A stretch of 64,000 bases of DNA from Ardenticatenaceae bacterium (GCA_020634395.1 JACKBU010000014.1:45886-109885); one strand, 5' to 3'. Shown: positions 8,375 through 18,139, counted from the first letter of the stretch. The notes: generated by a model not told the origin, from the sequence alone. Made by a program: numbers and translations.

Positions 8375-9166
8375 TTACAACATTTGCTCCAATTCCGTGA
8401 TCTTTTCTACCAGTTCGACTTCGGCTGCTTGCATTTGCTCCAGCAAGGATTTCAGTTCACCGAGCTTTGCCCGTGGATCAGTAGGCTCGTACTCGTTCTC
8501 CTTTTTTTTCGGTGCGCCCAAAAAGAAGTTAGAAAGAAAGCTGGCCAGAACACCGATCAGCGCTACGCCGGACAACATGACGAAAACTGCCAAAACACGC
8601 CCCCACGGCGACACCGGAAAACGATCTCCATAGCCGACTGTGGTCATGGTTACAAAGGTCCACCAGACCGCATCGCCGGAGGTGGTGATATTGGCGTTCG
8701 GGTAGGAAGCTTCGACCTTCAGCATGAAAACACCGACAATTTCGGCTATGACGATAATGCCGAAGATGGTGATAAAGAGGGCAATGCCTGCCCGGTTGTT
8801 GACAATCTCGTTCACCATATTCTGCACACCGAAAATTCGCAGCAGCCGTGCTGCACGGAAGATGCGAAAGACGCGGAAGATACGCAGCTGCGGTAGACAG
8901 GCCAACAAATCGGCCCACCCCCAATTTCTGAAGAAGTAGTTGGATTTAGAAGAAGCCGTCAGCAGGCGGTACGTAAAATCGAACAAGAAAAACACTGTCA
9001 AAATAGCATTGATAATTTCCAGGACACCCATTGTCAGGGGAGAAATCGAGTAGAAGTAATCAATCCATATGAGGATCAGGTTGAAAACAGACACCAACGA
9101 GAGCAATAAAATGAACAACTCATACCCGGTACTCTTCAATTCTTTTTCTTGCTGGTTTTCAGTCAT
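8375..9166 (-). CDS. voltage-gated-type potassium channel
   Basis: A 263-residue ion channel with the six-segment layout. Membrane helices begin at about residue 15, an S4-like helix has regularly spaced arginines (RIFRVFRIFRAARLLRIF, 105-122), and the pore loop has the selectivity filter TVGYGD at 176-181, which indicates K+. After the last helix a cytoplasmic tail (about 215-263) is charged and predicted coiled-coil, consistent with tetramer assembly. AAGGAAAGG lies upstream of the ATG. It is the first gene of a two-gene minus-strand unit with the radical-SAM maturase. Confidence 0.9.
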   Translation of the reverse strand: MTENQQEKELKSTGYELFILLLSLVSVFNLILIWIDYFYSISPLTMGVLEIINAILTVFFLFDFTYRLLTASSKSNYFFRNWGWADLLACLPQLRIFRVFRIFRAARLLRIFGVQNMVNEIVNNRAGIALFITIFGIIVIAEIVGVFMLKVEASYPNANITTSGDAVWWTFVTMTTVGYGDRFPVSPWGRVLAVFVMLSGVALIGVLASFLSNFFLGAPKKKENEYEPTDPRAKLGELKSLLEQMQAAEVELVEKITELEQML

Positions 9167-9687
9167 GATTTGCCTTTCCTTCTTGTTTGCTTCACTATTT
9201 CCGTTTTGTGTTGGGTATTATACGGCCGTGTAGAAGGTCAGCCGCTTTGCATATCTCCCACTTTTTTGTCGTACCGTTTCAGCACGGTATTTAACGAAGA
9301 GAGTGAGAGACACAGTCTACAAATCTAAAGTAGTATAGACGATTTGACCAGATAGGAACTCCTCCAAAAAGGTTCACAAATGGGTTATATCGCTGAAGAC
9401 CAGCGATTCCTTGCTGGAGCGAGTAGGTCCAGCTTACCGGTTCATTCCCTTCCTGCAAAACGGACTGCCACAATGGGCGAACACTTCTTGCAAGTGTAGG
9501 AATACTAAAGATAAACTATGGAAACGAATACAACTTTCATACACCATTTTGGAGCTACAAGCTTTTGGCCTAAATCCATTATCCTTAAGATGAAGCTTCT
9601 CATGAAGAGAGGCTGAGCTGTTAAGAACGGAAGTTGTACTCAAACGAATAGACCCGTATTCAGTCAATCGAAAAAAGGAGAGTCGAA
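9167..9687. other. gene-free spacer between divergent genes
   Basis: About 520 bp between the divergent channel gene and the DUF1269 gene. It must hold both promoters. I see no convincing gene, RNA or repeat; short open frames here have no ribosome site or recognisable sequence. Confidence 0.4.
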
Positions 9688-10185
9688 ATGAGTGATTTAA
9701 TTGTATTGGCCTTTGATGATGAGGCGAGCGCCTTTGAGATGCGCGACAAACTGCTGCAAATGCAAAAGCAAGAGCTGATTACCCTGGCGGACGCCGCCAT
9801 CGTGGTGCGCGACAAAAAGGGTAAGCCGAAGGTAAAACAGCTGCACAGCCTGGTGGGTGCCGGTGCTTTGGGCGGAGCCTTTTGGGGTATGCTGATTGGC
9901 TTGCTCTTCTTTGCTCCCTGGCTGGGCATGGCAGCCGGAGCGCTCGGCGGTGCACTTGGCGGCAAATTTACCGACGTTGGGGTTGATGACAAGTTTATCA
10001 AAGAAGTGGGGGCGACTATTCAACCGGGACAGGCGGCGCTGTTCCTCCTGGTGGTTAAGGCTACAGGCGACAAAGTGCTGCCCGAACTCTCTTCCTTTAG
10101 CGCCAAAGTGATTCAGACCTCGCTCACGAATGAGCAGGAGGCCAAACTGCGCGAAGCTTTCGCTGCGGATGAAATCGAAGCATAA
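9688..10185 (+). CDS. DUF1269-family membrane-associated protein
   Basis: A 165-residue paralogue of the protein at 6364-6876 with the same layout: DLIVLAFDDEASAFEMRDKL at the start, a glycine-rich hydrophobic hairpin at about 55-95 (ALGGAFWGMLIGLLFFAPW), then IKEVGATIQPGQAALFLLVV. AAAAGGAGAG precedes the ATG. It is followed by its own terminator, so it is probably monocistronic, unlike its paralogue. Function unknown; the family is common in Actinobacteria and Chloroflexi beside stress-type genes. Confidence 0.8.
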   Translation: MSDLIVLAFDDEASAFEMRDKLLQMQKQELITLADAAIVVRDKKGKPKVKQLHSLVGAGALGGAFWGMLIGLLFFAPWLGMAAGALGGALGGKFTDVGVDDKFIKEVGATIQPGQAALFLLVVKATGDKVLPELSSFSAKVIQTSLTNEQEAKLREAFAADEIEA

Positions 10186-10288
10186 AGCGCGTGGATCTGC
10201 TGGGAGCTTGGCACGGCCGTTTTGTTTCGTGCCGGACTAAAGCAGTTTATAAGACAGTTTAAGAAGCGCAGAACCTGAAAATTATCTG

Positions 10289-10328
10289 GAAGTCCGGCAT
10301 GGTTTTTTCGACTATGCCGGACTTTTAG
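10289..10328 (+). terminator. intrinsic terminator
   Basis: Arms AAGTCCGGCAT and ATGCCGGACTT with a 13-nt loop and a short T run. It lies 100 bp after the DUF1269 stop and before the small membrane protein gene. Confidence 0.7.
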
Positions 10329-10492
10329 GCCATTAATCCAGAAATGCTGCTCAGGATTGGCTGTTTTGCCATATGTTTTCTACGGGAACATAATCCACAG
10401 GTTTTGGTGGCGATGGTGTGACGGCCGTCTGAACGAGAAACGGCCGTTACAGTCAGATGAGACCGGTCTATTAACCGACCAAGGAGGCAGAC

Positions 10493-10591
10493 ATGTTAAT
10501 TACCATACTTGCTGTTTTGTTTGTAATCGTATTAGTGGCCGCGCCGCTGATTTATTTCTTCACACGTCGTAGCGACGAGGAAGAATCATAG
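10493..10591 (+). CDS. 32-residue single-span membrane peptide
   Basis: A very short gene with an excellent AAGGAGG site 6 bp before ATG. The peptide has one hydrophobic segment (residues 2-23, LITILAVLFVIVLVAAPLIY) followed by FFTRRSDEEES, so the tail would stay in the cytoplasm by the positive-inside rule. The lipoprotein gene starts 14 bp downstream, suggesting coupling. I do not recognise it; the good ribosome site and clean topology argue that it is translated. Confidence 0.6.
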   Translation: MLITILAVLFVIVLVAAPLIYFFTRRSDEEES

Positions 10592-10605
10592 TACACGGAA
10601 AAGCA

Positions 10606-12849
10606 ATGAAAACAAAAATGAAAAGGCATAGCATTGTATTACCTTTTATAGTCGCGATGTTGTGGTTGGGCACTGCCTGCGGTGGCCAGGCCGAACCAGC
10701 GCCTGTTCCAACGGAACCACCCCCGGCGCAAGTCGTGACGGCTGAATCGCCGGCCACGGCCGTTCCCGCATCCTCTCCCACGCCCCAATCCGACGACGCC
10801 GAGATTACTGCCAGCATCGGCCTGAGTCCCCGTCAGATCAGCCTGGATACACAAGGGCTGCCATACCCCTGGCAGGCCAACACTGTGCCCGGTACCCCCT
10901 ATGACGCCAGCCAACCGCCAGGCCCCACAGGTCTGCCCGATCATATCGAGATAAACTTTGGCACCATGGACCCGGCCAACCGGCAGCCCACAGACCCCAT
11001 AATGTACATCATTCCCGTAGATGCCTACCGGCAGTTGTGGGACGACGCCGGAAACGAGGCTGTCAGCAAGATGGTGGAAGCCATTTACCAGAAGACAGTC
11101 GCTTTGCCTTATCCGCCGCAGACGTCTGGCTTGCCGGCGCTGCCGTTTGAGATGGTCGTAGGAACCAACGACATCGCTGCCCAGGTGGGACGTACCACTC
11201 CCACCGACATCAGCGCCAGCCAGAGCGGCTTTCGCTTTTACGGCCGTTTCGCCCAAAGCCCCAATCCGGTAACCAACCAGGATATGCAGTATGTCTACCA
11301 GGGTTTTACCAACGATGGCAAATACCTGGTGCTGTTTTTCTACCCGCCGGTAACCACCAGCTATCTTCCCGCTACCGCCGCCGACGTGCCGCAGAGTGAG
11401 ACAGATGCGATGATGGCCGACATGACTGGTTATCTGAATGCGAAGGCGGAGGAACTAAACGCCCTGCCTACCAGTGACTGGGACCCAGACCTGTCTACGC
11501 TGGATGCGCTGGTTGCTTCCCTCAGCATCGTCAACATGCCGCCTACGGGCCTTCAAGGGCAGGTGTGGCGTTGGGTGGCCGAATCGGATGGGTACGAAGA
11601 AACGCCGGTAACTTTTGACAGCGACTACACCGTTACTTTCCTGCCCGACGGCCGTTTGGCTTTCCAGGCTGACTGCAACAGCGGAACTGGCGTTTATGAT
11701 GCCAGCGGCGGCATGGTTGGTTCACTGGCCACTGAGTTAGGCGCCATGACCATGGCGGCCTGCAGCCCCGATTCAAGGAGCGACGATCTGATCGGCACGC
11801 TGCAGTCAGCTCAGAACTACAAAGTCCGGCCCGGTGGCGCCCTGATGGAACTTGTGCGTCCTGCGGGCGGTGGTTCGCTGATCTTCACGGCCGTAGGTGC
11901 GGCCGACACCGCGCCGCCGGACAACGAGCAGCCGGAAGTAGAACTGCCAACGCCGGAGCCGAGTGGTCCTTACGGCCGTGTTACGGCTCAAGATGGCCTT
12001 AATCTGCGCAGCGGGCCGGGAACAGCCTACCCGGTTGTTGGCATGGCCCCCTTTGGCACCGAAGGAGCCATCGTAGGCCGCAGCGCCGATGGACAGTGGT
12101 GGGTGGCCGCCGCACCGTCTATCAATGGCGGCGTCGTGTGGGCTTCGGCTTCTTTCGTCGAAGCTTTTAACGCCGCCAACGTGCCGGTCATCCCTGCGCC
12201 CCCGCTGCCGATCCCACCGACAGCCACACCGACGGCCACGCCGCCGCCCCAGGCAGAAATCAGTTTTTGGGCCGATTCAACCAGCATCACCCAGGGCCAA
12301 TGCACGACCTTGCGGTGGCAGGTGGAGAACATCCAGGCCGTTTGGGTTTACCCCTTGGGGCAGCCGTATAATCAGTTCCCCGTCACCGGCCAGGGCAGCC
12401 GGGAAGTGTGCCCCAGCTTTACAACCACCTATGAGATGCGCGTGTTGAAACAGGATGGCTCCATCGAACTGCGCCAGGTGACGGTTGCCGTCAGCGCCCC
12501 GGCGAATCCGCTGCTCAATACCAACTGGTCGGTGGCCACCATCAACCTGCAGGCGGTCTTGCCGGCGAACCAGCCGTTGACCCTGAACTTTGCCGACACC
12601 ACGGTGAATGGCAGCGGTGGCTGCAACACGTACAACGGTCCCTATCGTCTTAGCGGCAGCAACCTTACCATCGGACCGCTGGCCGGTACGCAGGCTTTAT
12701 GCGGCAACGAGTCGCTGGACCAGCAAGAAGCAGCTTACGTGAATGCCTTGCAGTCAACGGCATCCTACGTGTTGAGCGGCGATATGCTCATTTTGCGCAA
12801 CGCGGCGAACGCCGAGGTAATGCGTTTGTTCTTAAACGCTGCTCAGTAG
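10606..12849 (+). CDS. large secreted lipoprotein with two META domains and an SH3 domain
   Basis: A 747-residue exported protein. A basic N-terminus and hydrophobic stretch end in a lipobox-like LGTAC (Cys25), so it is probably a membrane-anchored lipoprotein. A Pro/Thr-rich linker follows. Residues about 75-310 form an unassigned domain. About 318-430 is a META/HslJ-like domain with FQADCNSGTGVY; about 457-530 is a bacterial SH3 domain (GLNLRSGPGTAYPVVG); about 550-632 is an Ig-like beta domain; and about 635-747 is a second META domain (GSGGCNTYNGPY). The SH3 domain suggests cell-wall or surface-polymer binding. Proline/threonine linkers separate the modules. It is followed by a strong terminator. 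Confidence 0.8.
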   Translation: MKTKMKRHSIVLPFIVAMLWLGTACGGQAEPAPVPTEPPPAQVVTAESPATAVPASSPTPQSDDAEITASIGLSPRQISLDTQGLPYPWQANTVPGTPYDASQPPGPTGLPDHIEINFGTMDPANRQPTDPIMYIIPVDAYRQLWDDAGNEAVSKMVEAIYQKTVALPYPPQTSGLPALPFEMVVGTNDIAAQVGRTTPTDISASQSGFRFYGRFAQSPNPVTNQDMQYVYQGFTNDGKYLVLFFYPPVTTSYLPATAADVPQSETDAMMADMTGYLNAKAEELNALPTSDWDPDLSTLDALVASLSIVNMPPTGLQGQVWRWVAESDGYEETPVTFDSDYTVTFLPDGRLAFQADCNSGTGVYDASGGMVGSLATELGAMTMAACSPDSRSDDLIGTLQSAQNYKVRPGGALMELVRPAGGGSLIFTAVGAADTAPPDNEQPEVELPTPEPSGPYGRVTAQDGLNLRSGPGTAYPVVGMAPFGTEGAIVGRSADGQWWVAAAPSINGGVVWASASFVEAFNAANVPVIPAPPLPIPPTATPTATPPPQAEISFWADSTSITQGQCTTLRWQVENIQAVWVYPLGQPYNQFPVTGQGSREVCPSFTTTYEMRVLKQDGSIELRQVTVAVSAPANPLLNTNWSVATINLQAVLPANQPLTLNFADTTVNGSGGCNTYNGPYRLSGSNLTIGPLAGTQALCGNESLDQQEAAYVNALQSTASYVLSGDMLILRNAANAEVMRLFLNAAQ

Positions 12850-12865
12850 CCAGCTTGGTTTGTAA

Positions 12866-12906
12866 GGGGCACGGCCGTTTCCCGCAAACGGCCGTGCCCC
12901 TCTTTT
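12866..12906 (+). terminator. intrinsic terminator built from two ACGGCCGT octamers
   Basis: Perfect 15-bp arms GGGGCACGGCCGTTT and AAACGGCCGTGCCCC enclose a 5-nt loop and are followed by TCTTTT. Each arm contains one copy of the window-wide octamer. Confidence 0.85.
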
Positions 12907-13015
12907 GGTAGTACAAGATTTCGTGGGGGATTGTCCTCTACGGGAAGCCAAACATCGTGTAGAATAGGCACGTTTGTTGCTTACTATGTTTCTAGTGACT
13001 TAAGGAGGTTTCACC

Positions 13016-13402
13016 ATGAAAAGACCAGTTGGCATTACCATTTTGGCTGTTTTGGCCGGCCTGGCAGCCCTGACAGCCATCCTGCATATATTGCAGCTTC
13101 TGGGATTGCTGCCCATTTCTATTGGTCCGGCACAGTTTTATACCTCCAATGTTTTTGGGGCGATATTGTGGGGGCTTTGCGCCGCCGTCTGGTTATGGGT
13201 GATGAGCATGTTGTGGACCCTGAATCCTTTCGGTTGGGCGGCCTGCCTGGCTCTGGCGGGGGCAAATCTCTTTCTAATTGTCGTGAACATTATTGGGCAG
13301 GCCACCTGGCAAAGCATGCTGTTAAGCATCCTCGTGAATGGACTGGTGTTCATTTACTGCCTGCTGCCGGGTACAAGAGCTGCTTTTGAGGGCGGTTATT
13401 AA
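13016..13402 (+). CDS. four-helix membrane protein, unknown
   Basis: A 128-residue hydrophobic protein after a strong TAAGGAGG site. Four membrane segments are likely (about 5-27, 43-66, 74-95 and 100-118), with MKRPVGITILAVL at the start. This resembles small uncharacterised proteins that occur near membrane-stress genes. It stands apart from the next gene by about 90 bp. No function is inferred. Confidence 0.6.
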   Translation: MKRPVGITILAVLAGLAALTAILHILQLLGLLPISIGPAQFYTSNVFGAILWGLCAAVWLWVMSMLWTLNPFGWAACLALAGANLFLIVVNIIGQATWQSMLLSILVNGLVFIYCLLPGTRAAFEGGY

Positions 13403-13493
13403 GAGAGCCTGATGCGGGACACTGAATCTGAGTCGGGACTTAGCCAGGTTGTTGGTGCTGGCTACGAGGCGCCAATTCTTTGAAAAGAAACAA

Positions 13494-13790
13494 ATGCTCC
13501 CAGAACTGACCACATCTCCACACACTGCTGCAGCCCGTTTTGGCATTTCTCCACTTGCTTTGGCAGTGATTGGCTTGGTGCCGGCGAGTATGGTTCTGTT
13601 TTTGCTGTATTGCCCTGCCCGAGTGGAAATGATTCCACCAGCTATATTGGCGGGGGCCGAATCTGGTCCATTGTCTGTCCTGCTTCTCATTCTCGCCGTC
13701 GCGATCGCCAACCTGATTGCTGCAAACCTCATGGAACCGGCTTATAAAGGGAGAAAATTACAGCTCTCTATTGGGCGAGCAGAGGAGTGA
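13494..13790 (+). CDS. two-helix membrane protein, unknown
   Basis: A protein of 98 residues from the ATG at 13494; a TTG at 13449 would add 15 residues, and neither start has a good ribosome site. Two hydrophobic segments (about 20-42 and 58-80) are followed by a polar tail. The stop codon overlaps a GTG that opens the frame of the next gene, so translation is probably coupled. No family recognised. Confidence 0.45.
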   Translation: MLPELTTSPHTAAARFGISPLALAVIGLVPASMVLFLLYCPARVEMIPPAILAGAESGPLSVLLLILAVAIANLIAANLMEPAYKGRKLQLSIGRAEE

Positions 13791-13795
13791 ATCTT

Positions 13796-15847
13796 ATGGA
13801 GGAAACGGTTACCCGAAAACGTCCCCGGGCAAAACGCCCGCTCATTCGTATTATCGTTATCTGGATAATCGAAGCGGTGGCCATTCTTATTTTGACGTAT
13901 TTGCTGAACGGACTCCACGTGCCAAACTTCAGAACGGCGCTGGCCGCCGCGGCAGCGATTGGTTTGCTGAATGCGCTGCTCTGGCCGCTGCTCAGCTACC
14001 TGATTTTGCCATTTGCGGTACTGACGTTGGGGCTGGCGGCGCTGGCCCTAAACGGCGTGATCATCATGCTGGCGGCCTATCTGGTCCCTGGCTTTACAGT
14101 GGATAGTATATTGTGGGCGATGGGGGCGGCGTTGGGATTAACGGCCGTTAACACCATCGCCAGTTCCCTCTTCACCATCGACGATGACAGCTCCTGGTAC
14201 CGCAACGTTGTCCGGCGGCGCGCCAAGCGGATGGCCCGCCCAGAAGTGACCGATGTGCCCGGCTTCCTCTTCCTGGAAATCGACGGCCTGGCCGAACCCG
14301 TATTGGAAAAAGCCATGCGCGACGGTTACGCCCCCACCATGAAGCGCTGGCGCGACTCTGGCAGCCATAAGCTGGTGGAATGGGAAACAGACCTCTCCTC
14401 CCAAACGTCGGCCAGCCAGGCCGGCATTTTACATGGCAACAACGACAACATTCCTGCTTTCCGCTGGTACGACCGCCAGCGGCGGGACATCATTGCCTCC
14501 AGCAGCCCCGACGAAGTGGCTGCTTTGGAAAAGCGCCATTCCGACGGCCAGGGTTTGCTGGCAGATAACGGTGCCAGCCGCGGTAACCTCCTGTCCGGCG
14601 ATGCGCCGATCGTTAGCCTGACGGCCAGCACCATGAAGGATCTGTCTCGCCTGCATCTCACCGACTTCTACGCTTACTTTGTCAATCCCTATAACCTGAC
14701 GCGCACGATGCTGCTGCTGGTGTGGGATGTTCTGCTGGAAATGCGCCAGTTTCGTCGGGCGCGTAAGAACAATGTGATTCCCATTCTGGACAAGCAGCAT
14801 CGCGGGGGTAAGTATCCCCTGCTGCGCGTGTTTACGACCGTGATCATGCGCGAGCTGAACATCTATACCCTGATTGGCGACATGTACAGCGGCGTGCCGT
14901 CGGCGTATGCCACTTTTGTGGGCTATGACGAAGTCGCGCACCACTCCGGCGTGGAGTCAACCGATGCTTTGGACATTCTGCGCAAGCTGGATGAGCAGTT
15001 CGCCCGACTGGAGAGTGCGGCAAAGGATGCGCCACGGCCGTATCACCTGGTTATCCTCTCCGACCACGGGCAGAGCGGGGGGCAGACGTTTAAGCAGCGT
15101 TACGGAATTGATTTGCAGGAGTTGGTGCAGCAGTACGCCAAAGCCCATCAGGTGCAGGGCATCATGCAGACCAACGAAGCCTGGGGACACCTCAACGTGC
15201 TGGTCAACGACGCTATCCAAAATGACAAACGCACCGACAAGTTCTTAAAGAGGATGACAAGAGGGCAGACGAAAGATGGCGAAGTGAAGTTGGGCCCTGA
15301 CGAAGACGAGCAAGATCTTCTGGAAGAAGCCCAGATTTTGGTATTGGCTTCCGGTAATTTGGGGCTGGTGTACGGTACGCGTCTGCAAGAAAGGATCCGG
15401 TTGGAGCAAATTGAGATGATTTTCCCCGGTTTGTTGGCCGGGTTGGCTGAGCATGAAGGGATAGGCTGGCTGATGGTTAACTCCGATGAGGGTCCGGTGG
15501 TGATTGGACAAAACGGCCGTTACTACCTCACCCCGGACCGCATCGAGGGTGAGAATCCCCTGGCCGGTTTTGGCTCTAACGCCCGCTGTCATCTGCTGCG
15601 CTACAACGAGTTTCCCGACGCACCGGACATTTATGTCAACAGCTTCTACAACGCGCAAACGAACGAAGTGGCGGCGTTTGAGGAATTGATTGGCTGTCAT
15701 GGCGGGATGGGCGGGTACCAGACACGGCCGTTCATCCTGTATCCCGCTCAACTAACCATCACGGAACCGGAACTGGTGGGGGCTACGGCCGTTTACCGGC
15801 AGTTCAAAACCTGGCTGCGCGATGCCCACACCGCCGCAACTGTTTAA
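13796..15847 (+). CDS. holin-like 4-TM domain fused to an alkaline-phosphatase-superfamily phosphodiesterase
   Basis: A protein of about 683 residues. The ATG at 13796 has AGGAG 8 bp upstream and is preferred over the GTG at 13787. Residues 15-125 are a four-helix membrane domain of the Phage_holin_4_2 type (LLNALLWPLLSYLILPFAVL). After a linker, residues about 155-680 belong to the alkaline phosphatase / nucleotide pyrophosphatase superfamily: FLEIDGLAEPVL holds the first metal-ligand Asp, SSQTSASQAGILHG the nucleophile region, and VILSDHGQSGG the later Asp-His pair. The expected reaction is metal-dependent phosphodiester or phosphate hydrolysis, substrate unknown. The gene at 15927 carries a similar membrane domain on a different enzyme. 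Confidence 0.8.
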   Translation: MEETVTRKRPRAKRPLIRIIVIWIIEAVAILILTYLLNGLHVPNFRTALAAAAAIGLLNALLWPLLSYLILPFAVLTLGLAALALNGVIIMLAAYLVPGFTVDSILWAMGAALGLTAVNTIASSLFTIDDDSSWYRNVVRRRAKRMARPEVTDVPGFLFLEIDGLAEPVLEKAMRDGYAPTMKRWRDSGSHKLVEWETDLSSQTSASQAGILHGNNDNIPAFRWYDRQRRDIIASSSPDEVAALEKRHSDGQGLLADNGASRGNLLSGDAPIVSLTASTMKDLSRLHLTDFYAYFVNPYNLTRTMLLLVWDVLLEMRQFRRARKNNVIPILDKQHRGGKYPLLRVFTTVIMRELNIYTLIGDMYSGVPSAYATFVGYDEVAHHSGVESTDALDILRKLDEQFARLESAAKDAPRPYHLVILSDHGQSGGQTFKQRYGIDLQELVQQYAKAHQVQGIMQTNEAWGHLNVLVNDAIQNDKRTDKFLKRMTRGQTKDGEVKLGPDEDEQDLLEEAQILVLASGNLGLVYGTRLQERIRLEQIEMIFPGLLAGLAEHEGIGWLMVNSDEGPVVIGQNGRYYLTPDRIEGENPLAGFGSNARCHLLRYNEFPDAPDIYVNSFYNAQTNEVAAFEELIGCHGGMGGYQTRPFILYPAQLTITEPELVGATAVYRQFKTWLRDAHTAATV

Positions 15848-15926
15848 GATAGAGCATACACAAAAACACGTCCCCATGCCTTTGGCCATGTCTGTGGTGG
15901 TGTAGGGCGATCTTTGGAAGGGAACT

Positions 15927-18083
15927 ATGATCTATTTCGTCATTCGTGTATTGGTCAATGGCTTGGCCCTTGCTCTGACCATGATTTTGGCGCCCGGTCT
16001 CAACCTGTTGCCCCTCCTACCCGGCGTTGTGGATGTAACAGCGACCTACCTTCTTTTTGGTATCCTGTTCGGTGTCATCAACGCTCTGGTGCGTCCACTT
16101 GTCTTGCTGCTAACCGCCCGGCTCCTGGTCCGCACGATGGGCTGGTTTGCCATTGTTATTAATGCGTTCCTATTCTCCTTGTTAGCCTGGATTGCCCCCA
16201 AAGCGTTTGTTGTCGAATCGCCCAGGCTGCTGTGGATTGTTATCGGCGGCTCGTTGATGGCCATCGTGGTAGTGGTCATGGAAGCTTTCTTTGGCCTCGA
16301 TAAGCCGGAGTTCCGCAACAAAACCGAAAGCCAGATCTATTGGCGCTGGGTGGGCATGTTATCGTCGGGGCGGCGCAATACCATTGCTGAAAACCTGCGC
16401 ATAGCCCAGATTTCTGAAATCAGCAGCCGTTACCTGAAAGACATTGTTGTGGACATGACGCCCCTGGCTCGCTTCCGCGTCTTCATGCAGGAGCTGCTGT
16501 TCCGCAGCGTCGATCCTGTTCAGTCTTTAACCCTGCCCGAAAAAGTGCGTTACATGCTCCAGGAACTTGGGCCTACGTTCGTCAAATTTGGGCAGATTGT
16601 CAGCAGCCGTGCTCAGCAGCTGCCGCCGGAGTGGCTGTACGAATTGGAACGGCTGCAGAGCAACGTGCCGCCTTTCCCTTACGAAGTGGCCCGCGAAATC
16701 CTGATCCGAGAACTGAAGGATACTCCTGAGAATCTGTTCGCCAGTTTTGAGACGGAACCGTTTGCTGCCGCGTCTACCGCCCAGGTTCATAAAGCTACCC
16801 TGCACGATGGCACCGTGGTGGTGGTTAAAGTCCAACGTCCCAACATCGATGTGACCGTGAAGGCCGATCTCAACGTCATGCGCGATCTTACCAAACGCAT
16901 TCAGCGGAAGCAGGAGTGGGCGCAAGCCATAGACTTGCGCAGTCTGGTGAATGAATTCGCTGATGCGATTTTGTACGAACTGGATTACCGCAACGAAGCT
17001 GCCAATATCAGCTTGCTGACGCGCAATATGGCCCAGTTCGATGCCATCCATGTCCCTACCGTTTACTCTGATCTTTCGACCAGCAAGGTCTTGACGATGG
17101 AATTCATCGCCGGCGTTAAGATTAATAACGTCGAGCGTATCAAAGCTGCTGGAATAGATTGCCAGGCACTGGCGCGCCAGTTTGTACACGCCATGACCAA
17201 ACAGGCTCTTTTCGATGGCTTTTTCCATGCGGATCCTCATCCGGGCAATGTCCTGGTAGACCTGGAAACAGGGCGAATTGGTTTCCTGGATATGGGACTG
17301 ATGGGTGAACTCAACCGCACGCAACGCATGGCTCTGGCTGATCTGCTCGTCTCGATGGTAGAGCGCGATGGCTACAATCTGGGTAAAGCTGCCTTGCACC
17401 TCAGTCGTCCGCTGCCCGGCCGCGTAATTGATGATGCTGAGTTCCTGGAAATGATGGACCGTTTTGGGCAGCGTTTCTTGGGCGATCAGGACGCAGATCT
17501 TGGATACACGGTGAACGCCCTGCAAGATGTGCTGCGGCGCAGTGGGCTGCGTCTGGATCCCAACTTTACCCTGGTTTTTAAGACGTTGATGCAGGCTGAT
17601 GAAATCGTTCGTGGCCTGGACCCCCAGATCATGCTTTCGAATGCGGCCGTCGAGAGCAGTCTTACCCTTGCCCGGGAGGAGTTGAATTCCGAAGCGTTAG
17701 CCAAGACGGTGCGTACCCAGATTTCGCGCAGTTCTCGTGAGGTCTTTTATCGTATTCCGTCCTTGGTGGAAGCAACAACTAAGTGGCTGGATCAGTATGA
17801 AAAGGGTCGCTTGAGTGTTCACGTGGACCTAAGCGATGTGTCGCGAGATGTGGATAAACTTGATAAAGCTTTAAAGAAAGGAATGGACCAGCTGGTGTTG
17901 GGTTTGTTGTTAACTGGCTGGTTGGTGGGTGCGGCCATTGCCGCAACCGTGGAAATTCAGGTGGGAACTTTTAGACTATCTGATTTAGCGTTTTATATGT
18001 TTATGGCGGGAACGATTGTGAGTGCTTATGTTGTTTTCCAGATCATTCGGCGTTTTAACAAGGATGAAGACGAGAATCCTTAG
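15927..18083 (+). CDS. holin-like 4-TM domain fused to an ABC1/UbiB-family atypical kinase
   Basis: A 718-residue protein. Residues 1-115 are a four-helix domain related to the holin-like domain of the upstream gene (LLFGILFGVINALVRPLVLL). Residues about 200-590 are an ABC1/UbiB kinase-like domain: KFGQIVSSRAQQLPPEW contains the KxGQ signature, AAASTAQVHKA replaces the usual Gly-rich loop, VVVVKVQRP has the ATP-site Lys, ELDYRNEAANI follows, and FHADPHPGNV and FLDMGLMGEL supply the catalytic and metal-binding Asp. Two membrane helices close the protein (about 655-710). UbiB proteins act in quinone or lipid metabolism; this fusion suggests direct action at the membrane. Confidence 0.85.
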   Translation: MIYFVIRVLVNGLALALTMILAPGLNLLPLLPGVVDVTATYLLFGILFGVINALVRPLVLLLTARLLVRTMGWFAIVINAFLFSLLAWIAPKAFVVESPRLLWIVIGGSLMAIVVVVMEAFFGLDKPEFRNKTESQIYWRWVGMLSSGRRNTIAENLRIAQISEISSRYLKDIVVDMTPLARFRVFMQELLFRSVDPVQSLTLPEKVRYMLQELGPTFVKFGQIVSSRAQQLPPEWLYELERLQSNVPPFPYEVAREILIRELKDTPENLFASFETEPFAAASTAQVHKATLHDGTVVVVKVQRPNIDVTVKADLNVMRDLTKRIQRKQEWAQAIDLRSLVNEFADAILYELDYRNEAANISLLTRNMAQFDAIHVPTVYSDLSTSKVLTMEFIAGVKINNVERIKAAGIDCQALARQFVHAMTKQALFDGFFHADPHPGNVLVDLETGRIGFLDMGLMGELNRTQRMALADLLVSMVERDGYNLGKAALHLSRPLPGRVIDDAEFLEMMDRFGQRFLGDQDADLGYTVNALQDVLRRSGLRLDPNFTLVFKTLMQADEIVRGLDPQIMLSNAAVESSLTLAREELNSEALAKTVRTQISRSSREVFYRIPSLVEATTKWLDQYEKGRLSVHVDLSDVSRDVDKLDKALKKGMDQLVLGLLLTGWLVGAAIAATVEIQVGTFRLSDLAFYMFMAGTIVSAYVVFQIIRRFNKDEDENP

Positions 18084-18139
18084 ATAGTGTATGGTGGCAG
18101 GTTTGCCACCTTGCCATATTTTGGTGGCGAGGCGCAGCT

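Noticed and set aside
9291..9473. A 60-codon minus-strand frame in the 9.2-9.7 kb spacer
   Set aside because: No ribosome site, no recognisable domain, and it overlaps other equally long random frames.
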